Positions 57,707 through 64,000 of a stretch of 64,000 bases of DNA are shown here, piece by piece (position 1 is the first letter of the stretch; the number at the start of each line of letters is the position of its first letter). The DNA lies in NCBI RefSeq assembly GCF_938002845.1, contig NZ_CALKZP010000057.1, positions 1 to 64,000 of the forward strand, given 5' to 3'. The notes under the pieces are model-generated. The model ran no database searches, was not told the DNA's origin, and saw only the letters and a list, made by a program, of their open reading frames with translations. Source of the stretch: an uncultured Campylobacter sp. Its GTDB lineage: Bacteria > Campylobacterota > Campylobacteria > Campylobacterales > Campylobacteraceae. The translations under genes were made by a program, and so were the position numbers.

Positions 57707-58150
57707 ATGACTTTTATGGAGTCTGTGCAAACTTGCGTAAAGCAAAAATACGCCGCATTTAGCGGGCGAGCATCGAGGTCGGAGTACTGGTGGTTTTTTC
57801 TATTTACCGTGCTTGGCGGGATTGTTTTGAGCTTGATAGATGGCGTTTTAGGCACTACGATAGGGTATAATCAAATAATAGCCGGCAAAATCGTCCATCA
57901 AGAAATCGGCATTATAGATGCGCTTTTTCAGCTAGCTATGCTCGTGCCAGCCATTGCTGTATCGGTCAGGCGACTACATGACACCGATAGAAGCGGCTGG
58001 TTTTTTCTGCTTATTTTAACGCCGATCGTGGGTGCTTTTTTCGGCGATATCGGGCTTTTGGTATCATTTGTGGGTTGGATAGTGCTGCTTGTATTTTTCG
58101 TGCAGCGTGGCGATAGCGGGTCCAATCGCTTCGGATACGATCCGCTATGA
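57707..58150 (+). CDS. DUF805 family membrane protein (copy 2)
   Basis: 147 residues, four helices, paralogue of the gene at 50.0 kb. It has CVKQKYAAFSGRASRSEYWWFFLF at the start, AVSVRRLHDTDRSGWFFLL later and FFVQRGDSGSNRFGYDPL at the end. A 16-residue extra segment after the second helix (GYNQIIAGKIVHQEIG) distinguishes it. AAAAAGGAG lies before the ATG, 60 nt after the TM2 gene, and both could share a transcript. Confidence 0.88.
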   Translation: MTFMESVQTCVKQKYAAFSGRASRSEYWWFFLFTVLGGIVLSLIDGVLGTTIGYNQIIAGKIVHQEIGIIDALFQLAMLVPAIAVSVRRLHDTDRSGWFFLLILTPIVGAFFGDIGLLVSFVGWIVLLVFFVQRGDSGSNRFGYDPL

Positions 58151-58167
58151 TAAAGCTCTAAACTTTG

Positions 58168-58193
58168 CGGAATTTTAGAATTCTAAAATTCCG
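58168..58193. repeat. Perfect 26-bp palindrome made of RAATTY words
   Basis: The palindrome has arms CGGAATTTTAGAA and TTCTAAAATTCCG and contains three RAATTY sites (GAATTT, GAATTC, AAATTC). It starts 18 nt after the DUF805 stop codon. It may be a terminator-like hairpin, but the arms are almost all A/T and no T run follows. Confidence 0.75.
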
Positions 58194-58366
58194 TGCAGAT
58201 AAAATTCTTTGTATTATCACTTAAAATTCTATGCATAAGCACTTTGTAGCGCTAAATTTTTCTTAGAATAAGCTTTTCAAATCCTCTTTAATTGATTGCC
58301 ATTATCTGTAACTTAGAATTTTTATATTATAATGACGCTCAAAATTTTATTTTAGAAAGGATGAAA

Positions 58367-58879
58367 ATGAAAGAGAGAATCGAGGCGCTGTTCGCGCAAA
58401 ACCCTAAAATTTCGATCGCGCAGATCTGCAAAGAGCTCGGCGCCAAGGAGATCGACGTACTGCTAAACCTGCCCGAGCGCTTCGGAAAGAGCGCGGGCGG
58501 CGATAAATTCGGCGAGGTCATTAGGGAGCTTGAGAGTTGGGGCGAGGTGCTTTTCGTAAAAAATACGCCGAGCTTCATCATCGAGTTTAAAACTAAGATC
58601 CCAAGCGGCAAGAGCGCGCAGGGATATTATAATTTCGGCATGGGCGCAAACGGCGATGAGGCGCATGGGCTGGGCATTTTGGGGGGTCATCTAAAGACGG
58701 ATGAGATCGATAAGATTATCCTCGTGACGCAGACTTTTATGGGGATGCTCTCGAAATTCGTGGGCTTTTACGACAAAGCGGGCGAGAATATCTTTAAAAT
58801 TTACGTCTCGCGCGACGAGAAAGGACAGCTGCTAGCCGAGCAAGACGCGAAATTTGAAGCGCTAAAAGCCGCGATTTAG
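58367..58879 (+). CDS. hutX: Haem utilisation cytosolic carrier, HutX family
   Basis: 170 residues. The family pattern is seen: an N-terminal helical region (KERIEALFAQNPKISIAQICKELG), then the beta domain with SPSFIIEF-like NTPSFIIEFKTKIPSGKSAQGYYNF and a later ESxxVxFYD-like KFVGFYDKAGENIFKIYV. HutX/HuvX proteins bind haem in the cytosol and hand it to degradation enzymes. GAAAGG lies 6 nt before ATG 58367; an ATG two codons earlier abuts that site and is less likely. It stands alone, with no haem receptor nearby. Iron control is expected but no Fur box was found by eye. Confidence 0.82.
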   Translation: MKERIEALFAQNPKISIAQICKELGAKEIDVLLNLPERFGKSAGGDKFGEVIRELESWGEVLFVKNTPSFIIEFKTKIPSGKSAQGYYNFGMGANGDEAHGLGILGGHLKTDEIDKIILVTQTFMGMLSKFVGFYDKAGENIFKIYVSRDEKGQLLAEQDAKFEALKAAI

Positions 58880-58929
58880 CGCCTCGCTTAAAATCGTCCT
58901 TGCCCCCGCTGCCTGCGCATAGCCTGCTT

Positions 58930-59087
58930 GAGCTTTAAAGCTCTACGGGGCGCCAACCAAGGCGCTTTAAGCTAGCCAATAAGCTTTCGGGCAAAATTTT
59001 AAATTATCGTTGATGATGAAATTCCAAACTCACCTCGTCGCTATTTCGTGTCTTAAGGGCGTTTGGAATTTCACTAGCCCGGGCTAG
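58930..59087. repeat. Group of palindromes downstream of hutX
   Basis: Three separate structures: GAGCTTTAAAGCTC (58930-58943), a 13-bp inverted repeat TGAAATTCCAAAC ... complement (59017-59029 and 59061-59073, 31-nt loop), and the palindrome CTAGCCCGGGCTAG (59074-59087) directly abutting its right arm. No gene lies in this spacer. The cluster of structures between convergent hutX and the following unknown gene may serve as a two-way transcription stop. Confidence 0.6.
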
Positions 59088-59149
59088 CGTCTGCCTTATC
59101 TGAAGCGGAATTTTGCCGCCTCAAATGGATAGCCCTTTCAAATTTTCTC

Positions 59150-59584
59150 TCAACAATTTACTACTAAATTTTCAAAAATTTTATTTATATTGTCTTTGTA
59201 CTGCTTATCGTCAAACTCTAAATTATTATTCGCAATCTTCCGCCCGGTAATATCTCCGAGCTCTATAAGATATTGCTTGAACTTTTCTAAAAATTTATCT
59301 ACGTTCGCCTTTTTGTCGGAGCTCCACTCATCCGAGCTAAAATGAATATACGCGATAATTTTTTTGCTTTTAAAATAATATTTCGGCTGATAAATTCCAG
59401 ATTTGGGAAAATAACTCGATACTTCTCCGCTCAAACAAAGGCAAATATCGATCTTTTGCAGCGAGCGTATTTTAAAATCGCTAAAAATACTTTTAATCTC
59501 TTGCCTTACCGCCCTTATAATATCCGACATATAGATCGGCACATCGTCCACCCCGCCGATAACGGCATTTATGTTAAATTTCAT
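59150..59584 (-). CDS. Hypothetical AT-rich protein
   Basis: 144 residues, not recognised. The start MKFNINAVIGGVDDVPIYMSDIIR and the segment YIHFSSDEWSSDKKANVDKFLEKF suggest a small alpha/beta cytoplasmic protein. AT-rich DNA with ATA/AAA codons stands out from neighbours. The size, composition and isolation recall immunity proteins of polymorphic toxin systems, but no toxin gene is in reach. Function unknown. Confidence 0.5.
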   Translation of the reverse strand: MKFNINAVIGGVDDVPIYMSDIIRAVRQEIKSIFSDFKIRSLQKIDICLCLSGEVSSYFPKSGIYQPKYYFKSKKIIAYIHFSSDEWSSDKKANVDKFLEKFKQYLIELGDITGRKIANNNLEFDDKQYKDNINKIFENLVVNC

Positions 59585-59950
59585 ATAGCGCCCCGCCCTT
59601 AAATTATAAAGTGATATTCTTCAAAATTTCGGCTCATTATATCATCTTCATAATATTTATCGAGCATCGGAGTTTCGAGGGTTTTAAAATCGGCATATTT
59701 TTTATCAAAACAGAGCCGAATAAAGATAAAATTTTATAAAATCTATCATTTTAATTTCATATCTCAAAAACTTTCCGCCGCCACGCAAGGAGCGTCAAAT
59801 TTTAAAATTGAAATCTTATACGTGAAGCTTAAAGCTCATAAAACTCCGATATTTAGGGCAATACGGACCTAAATTTTTATCTTTTACTGCTATAATTCCC
59901 TCATAAATTTAAATCTTAAGATTAGAAAGTATTCTTAAGAATTTTATAAG
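59585..59950. other. AT-rich spacer before the DsbI-like gene
   Basis: No gene. It has long A/T stretches and AAATTTTAAAATTG-type words. A TATAATTCCC box near 59890 could be the -10 element for the downstream DsbI-like/cytochrome/reductase string. Confidence 0.4.
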
Positions 59951-60562
59951 ATGGAGGAGATCTTGAATAGATTGATCTTAAAGATTTACGCGTGGCAAAA
60001 TACTGCCACGCCGTGGTTTTGGCTCTTTGTGATAAGCGCAGGATATCTTGCGGCATCATATTTTTTCTTTCAGCGCTGCCTTTTTATGTCGCCTACGCAG
60101 ATGAGCACCCTCGTGCGTCTGGGCTTTGCCGTAGCGGGCGTAGGCGCGCTCATCGGCTTGCTGATGTCCTTTAGCTTCATAGCAAGGCTCATTGCTTACC
60201 TGCTCGGCTTTGCAGGCGCGATATACGGCTATTTACAGAGCTCCGCGCCGCACCCCGCCGCAGATGCAGCAAATTGCCTCGCGGTACCCGCTTTCCCTTT
60301 TGCAGCGCCGCTTGATAGCCTGCTACCGGAGCTATTTCGCCCCGCAAGCTGCACGGGTACCCCGTCCTTTCCCGCGGGCACCGCGCTTAGCGATGTGCAG
60401 AGCTTTTTCGGCGGATTTTACGGCGAGGGATTTTATCTGGTGCCGAGCATTAAATTTGCAGACGCGGTGCAGTGCGCGCAGGTAGCGTTTGCGGCATTCG
60501 CGGCTGTTTTGGCCGTGATGTTTGCGAGCTTTTTATACGGCAGATTTACGAGAAGTTTTTAA
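59951..60562 (+). CDS. DsbB/DsbI-like membrane protein lacking the CXXC pair
   Basis: 203 residues; helices at about 18-38, 46-66, 68-84 and 178-198. Overall layout is that of Campylobacter DsbI: WFWLFVISAG, FFFQRCLFMSP then a large periplasmic loop with LAVPAFPFAAPLDSLLPELFRPASC. In DsbI the sequence after FMxP reads CEQCVYIR; here it reads TQMSTLVR, so both catalytic Cys of the first pair are lost while P and R keep their spacing. The loop keeps Cys (NC, SC). It is therefore unlikely to reoxidise DsbA. ATG lacks a good ribosome site; GGAGGAG precedes a TTG four codons in, a possible true start. Cytochrome c follows by 20 nt. Confidence 0.65.
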   Translation: MEEILNRLILKIYAWQNTATPWFWLFVISAGYLAASYFFFQRCLFMSPTQMSTLVRLGFAVAGVGALIGLLMSFSFIARLIAYLLGFAGAIYGYLQSSAPHPAADAANCLAVPAFPFAAPLDSLLPELFRPASCTGTPSFPAGTALSDVQSFFGGFYGEGFYLVPSIKFADAVQCAQVAFAAFAAVLAVMFASFLYGRFTRSF

Positions 60563-60582
60563 AATTTTAAGAAAGGATAAGC

Positions 60583-61191
60583 ATGAAGTTTTTAAATTCT
60601 ATTGCGGCTGCGGCGGCTCTTACGGCTGTGATCGCAAGCTACGCTGGCGCCGAGGTTAAGGCGGGCGAGACGCTTTACGGCACGGTGTTAAAGCAGGTAA
60701 GCGTAAGCGGCGATTTGTCGCACAAGGACGGCAGGCTGCTGCCCACAAACGCCATAGAGGTTTTGGAGGTTAAGGACGGAGTAGTGAAATTTTCGCTCAC
60801 CGGCTATCAAAATCCAAAGGCGCCCAACGTTATTTATTTCACGCCTAAAGCGCGCATAATCGCGGTGGCGTTTTCGAAGCAGGCTAAATTTCAAAGCGAG
60901 AGTTTGGGCGAAGAGGATGGCTTTAATAAAGTTAAAATAACCGCCTACACCGACGAGGGCGCGCTAAGCGGCGACGTGGATAAAATTTTCGCGGGAGCGA
61001 AGGAGAAATTCGAAGCCTCGTGTAGCGTCTGTCACGCTCTGCACCAGCCCGTCAGCTATGAAGCCAACAGATGGCCGGGCTACATCAAATCGATGCTTTC
61101 GCGCACGCCTATTAGCAAGGATGAGAGCTGGACGGTGGTGCAGTATCTGCAAAAGCACTCCAAGGACGTAAATTTAAAGGATATGAAATGA
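60583..61191 (+). CDS. Periplasmic monohaem c-type cytochrome (copy 2)
   Basis: 202 residues, paralogue of the cytochrome at 51.3 kb. Signal peptide MKFLNSIAAAAALTAVIASYAGA, a beta-rich domain of about 110 residues, then haem site CSVCHALHQPVSYEANRWPGYIKSM with Met as probable sixth ligand and a C-terminal helix (WTVVQYLQKHSKD). It is preceded by AAGAAAGGATAAG and overlaps the reductase gene by 4 nt (ATGA), so the two proteins are made in coupled fashion. It passes electrons to the molybdoenzyme. Confidence 0.88.
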   Translation: MKFLNSIAAAAALTAVIASYAGAEVKAGETLYGTVLKQVSVSGDLSHKDGRLLPTNAIEVLEVKDGVVKFSLTGYQNPKAPNVIYFTPKARIIAVAFSKQAKFQSESLGEEDGFNKVKITAYTDEGALSGDVDKIFAGAKEKFEASCSVCHALHQPVSYEANRWPGYIKSMLSRTPISKDESWTVVQYLQKHSKDVNLKDMK

Positions 61192-63704
61192 AAAGACGAA
61201 ATTTTTTAAAGCTCGGCGCGGCGGTTTCGGCGCTTCCGCTCATCCCAAGCTCGATGCTCGCGGCGGATAAACTTACCGCGCTTAAGAAAAACGGCGAAAT
61301 TTTAACCGCGGCGCGATGGGGAATTTTAAAAGCGAGCGTCAAAAACGGAAAGATCGTAAGGTCTGCGCCGTGGAAGATCACCTCTAAAATTCCAAATACT
61401 CTTCAAAATACGATGGCGGATCTCGTTTATAACACGCGCATCAAAGCGCCGATGGTGCGAAAATCCTATCTCGCCGATCCCGATAATCCAAAGCCCGAGC
61501 TTCGAGGGCTTGACGAATGGGTCGAAGTAAAATATGAAGACGCGATCAAGCTCGTCGCGCGCGAGCTTAAAAAGACGCGCGAGCAAAAGGGCGCGGACTC
61601 AGTGTTTGCGGGCAGCTACGGCTGGCAGAGTACGGGCAACGTGCATGTCTCAAGGACGCTACTTCATAGATTTATGAACTTAAGCGGCGGCTTTGCGGGC
61701 GTCACGGGCGATTACTCCACGGGTGCGGCACAGGTCATAATGCCGCACGTAACGGGCTCAAATCAGGTCTATGAGCAGCAAACCTCGTGGCCGGTGGTGC
61801 TTGAAAACTCCAAAGTAGTGGTCTTTTGGGGGCTCAATCCGATCTCTACGCTTCGCGTGGCATGGACGAGCTCGGACGAGCAGGGATTTAAGTATTTCGA
61901 ACAGCTAAAAAACAGCGACAAAGAGATCATCATCATCGATCCGATTAAAACCGTAAGCGGCAAGTATTTTGAGGGCAAGGCGCGATGGATCACCCCTCGC
62001 CCGAACACCGACGTAGCGATGATGCTAGGCATGGCGCAGCACCTCTATTCGCAGGGCAAGTACGATAAGGAATTTTTACAAAGCTACACCGTGGGCTTTG
62101 AAAAATTCGTGCCGTACCTCACGGGGCAGAGCGACGGCGTAGCCAAGACGCCGGAGTGGGCTAGCGAAATTTGCGGCATTAGCGCGGACGTGATCAAAGA
62201 GCTTGCGATAAAATTTTACGAGAACCGCACGATGATAATGGCCGGTTGGGGTATCCAGCGCGCTCATCACGGCGAGCAGGCGCACTGGATGATCGTGACT
62301 TTGTGCGCGATGCTAGGGCAGATCGGACTTGCAGGAGGCGGCTTCGGCTTTAGCTACCACTACGCTAACGGCGGCGCGCCTACCTGCGCGGGCGGCGTAA
62401 TCGGCGGAATGAACGCGGCAAGCGTCGGCGTCGTTAAGGACGGCAAATTTTTAGGGCTTGCGCAGGATCAGAAGCAAGGCGGCGAAGCAACTCAAGCGTG
62501 GCTGGTAAATACGGCGAAGGTTGCCTTCCCTCTAGCTCGCATCGCGGACGCGCTGTTAAATCCTGGCAAGACGATCGACGCGAATGGCAAAAAGATCACC
62601 TATCCGCAGATCGATTTCATCTACTGGGTCGGCGGAAATCCTATCGTACACCATCAAGATACCAACACCAACATCAAGGCTTGGCGCAAGCCGCGCACCA
62701 TCGTAGTAAATGAAATTTACTGGACGCCGACTGCGAAGATGGCAGACATCGTGTTCCCGACCACGACGGAGTATGAGCGCAACGACATCACGATGAGCGG
62801 AGACTACTCCAATATGCATATCATCCCGATGAAGCAGGTCGTCGCCAAGCAGCACGGCGCGAAGGACGATTATCAAATTTTTACCGACCTTTGCAAGGCT
62901 TACGCGGACGGGCTTGCCGAGGTTTATACGGACGGCGGCAAAACGGAGATGGATTGGATCAAAGAATTTTACGAAGGAGCAGCTAGCGCCGTGAATGCAA
63001 ACACCGCTTTAGGAATACAGATGCCGAGCTTTGAGCAGTGGTGGGAGAAAAACGAGCCGACGGAATTTTACGAAACGCCTGAGAGTGCTGCGTACGTGAG
63101 CTTTGAGGATTTTAGAAATGATCCCGTTTTGGAGGCTTTGGGAACGCCTAGCGGATTAATTGAAATTTACTCCGATACGATCGCCGCAATGAACTACAAA
63201 GACTGCGGCGCGCATCCGATGTGGTTCGAGCCCGTCGAGTGGCTCGGGATGAAGGATAAACCTGCGAAATTTCACCTGCTTAGTCTGCATCCGCTTGATC
63301 GCTTGCATTCACAGCAGAGCAACACCTCAAATCGCAAGAGATACGCCGTCGCGGATCGCGAGCCTGTGCTAATAAATACCGAGGACGCTAAGGAGCTCGG
63401 CATTAAGCAGGGCGATCTGGTGCGCGTGTTTAACGCTCGCGGCGAAATTTTGGCGGGAGCCAACGTAAGCGGCGACATAATGCGCGGCGTGGTGCAGATC
63501 TTCGAAGGTGCGTGGTATGATCCTAACGCCGAGGGGCTTTGCAAAAACGGAAATCCGAACGTGCTTACGATCGATCTTCCTACGAGCGAGCTTGCCAACG
63601 GCAACATCTCCCACACGGCGCTAGTAAATATCGAGCTTTATAAACATAAGGCGGGCGAGGATATTAAACTAACCGCATTTATGCCGCCTAAAGGGGCGAA
63701 GTAA
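61188..63704 (+). CDS. Molybdopterin oxidoreductase, TMAO/DMSO/biotin sulfoxide reductase type (copy 2)
   Basis: 838 residues with a Tat signal (MKRRNFLKLG). TorA-type hallmarks: TGDYSTGAAQVIMPHVTGSNQV with the Mo-ligand Ser, WGLNPISTLRVAW, and the C-terminal LHPLDRLHSQQSNTS. It is closer to classical TorA in the first block (DYSTGAAQVIMPHV) than copy 1, so the two copies may differ in substrate (for example N-oxide against S-oxide). The start overlaps the stop of its cytochrome. No torD chaperone is seen in the window. Confidence 0.9.
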   Translation: MKRRNFLKLGAAVSALPLIPSSMLAADKLTALKKNGEILTAARWGILKASVKNGKIVRSAPWKITSKIPNTLQNTMADLVYNTRIKAPMVRKSYLADPDNPKPELRGLDEWVEVKYEDAIKLVARELKKTREQKGADSVFAGSYGWQSTGNVHVSRTLLHRFMNLSGGFAGVTGDYSTGAAQVIMPHVTGSNQVYEQQTSWPVVLENSKVVVFWGLNPISTLRVAWTSSDEQGFKYFEQLKNSDKEIIIIDPIKTVSGKYFEGKARWITPRPNTDVAMMLGMAQHLYSQGKYDKEFLQSYTVGFEKFVPYLTGQSDGVAKTPEWASEICGISADVIKELAIKFYENRTMIMAGWGIQRAHHGEQAHWMIVTLCAMLGQIGLAGGGFGFSYHYANGGAPTCAGGVIGGMNAASVGVVKDGKFLGLAQDQKQGGEATQAWLVNTAKVAFPLARIADALLNPGKTIDANGKKITYPQIDFIYWVGGNPIVHHQDTNTNIKAWRKPRTIVVNEIYWTPTAKMADIVFPTTTEYERNDITMSGDYSNMHIIPMKQVVAKQHGAKDDYQIFTDLCKAYADGLAEVYTDGGKTEMDWIKEFYEGAASAVNANTALGIQMPSFEQWWEKNEPTEFYETPESAAYVSFEDFRNDPVLEALGTPSGLIEIYSDTIAAMNYKDCGAHPMWFEPVEWLGMKDKPAKFHLLSLHPLDRLHSQQSNTSNRKRYAVADREPVLINTEDAKELGIKQGDLVRVFNARGEILAGANVSGDIMRGVVQIFEGAWYDPNAEGLCKNGNPNVLTIDLPTSELANGNISHTALVNIELYKHKAGEDIKLTAFMPPKGAK

Positions 63705-64000
63705 GGATTGGGGCGGTTTGTGTTTTAAGACTGGCTCATTGCTGGCTTGGACTAGATACGCCAATCCTCTACGGGCTTTAGCCAAACTCGCCGTGGTTTT
63801 GCTACGGCGAGGCATATCGATTTCGACTTACCGCTGCTTTATATATTCCGGCTGTGTATTGGGACCAATTTGCTTGCTACAGCCTCGCGACTTCAACGAT
63901 AGGTCGCGGAGCTGATTTAAATTTTATAGCCTTGCGCTTGCAGTGATGACTGAGTTGATTTGATTTATCGTAACTTTGAGCTGTGGCAGGCTGGAGATAA
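63705..64000. other. Spacer at the window end with hairpin
   Basis: No gene is supportable. CTCGCCGT and ACGGCGAG (63787-63811) form an 8-bp stem with a 9-nt loop about 80 nt past the reductase stop; it lacks a T run. A second imperfect stem (CTCGCGAC/GTCGCGGAG) lies near 63877-63915. Confidence 0.4.

Noticed and set aside
63718..63915. 65-codon ORF at the window end
   Set aside because: No ribosome site or family pattern, and it contains the hairpin that probably ends the reductase transcript.

Overview
The window is a chromosomal segment of a Campylobacter, most likely one of the mid-GC oral or gut species (gracilis, showae, rectus, concisus group). The evidence is the ruvC-dnaA-dnaN-gyrB order, the glmM-lspA-hemJ order, the neighbourhood UPF0323 lipoprotein / glutathionylspermidine-synthase-like protein / D-2-hydroxyacid dehydrogenase beside a CmeR-like regulator, a monohaem cytochrome c with a TorA-like reductase, and a DsbI-like protein. 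Species assignment is an inference. Nothing here is a prophage, IS element or CRISPR array. The replication origin lies near the middle, around dnaA (35.1-36.7 kb), with DnaA boxes on both sides of the gene.

Layout. 0.3-9.1 kb: a small membrane protein, a tandem array of four periplasmic amino-acid binding proteins, then an iron-uptake module (AraC regulator, divergent TonB-dependent receptor with a Fur-like box, PepSY membrane protein). 9.3-16.6 kb: dehydrogenase, glutathionylspermidine-synthase-like protein, UPF0323 lipoprotein, excisionase-type HTH protein, CmeR-like TetR regulator and RclA-like flavoprotein. 16.8-26.3 kb: an accessory stretch with unknown AT-rich genes, two paralogous small lipoproteins (one frameshifted), decayed small genes, a SemiSWEET gene with an amber codon, a universal stress protein, a second TonB receptor split by two homopolymer frameshifts, and a frameshifted SbmA/YddA-type ABC transporter. 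27.2-35.1 kb: housekeeping genes (prfA, rpsT, glmM, lspA, hemJ, nhaA, nitrilase, cysteine hydrolase, ruvC). 35.2-46.3 kb: dnaA, oriC, dnaN, gyrB, a degenerate GGDEF/EAL protein, queF, an HD hydrolase, the SRP RNA gene on the opposite strand, typA and a HAD phosphatase. 46.7-49.7 kb: two more binding-protein paralogues and an ankyrin-like lipoprotein. 50.0-63.7 kb: two cytochrome c / TorA-like molybdoenzyme modules, the first beside a Crp/Fnr regulator and the second behind a DsbI-like protein that lacks its CXXC pair, with tpx, TM2 and DUF805 membrane proteins and hutX between them.

The most striking non-genic feature is the density of the hexamer RAATTY (AAATTT, GAATTT, GAATTC, AAATTC). One 615-bp gene-free stretch holds about 28 copies by hand count where about one is expected. 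The window opens with an 8-bp tandem repeat whose every unit is such a site, and the same words fill low-complexity segments inside three proteins. RAATTY is the methylated motif that marks self DNA for natural transformation in C. jejuni (CtsM). A role of these arrays as an uptake or discrimination signal is a hypothesis.
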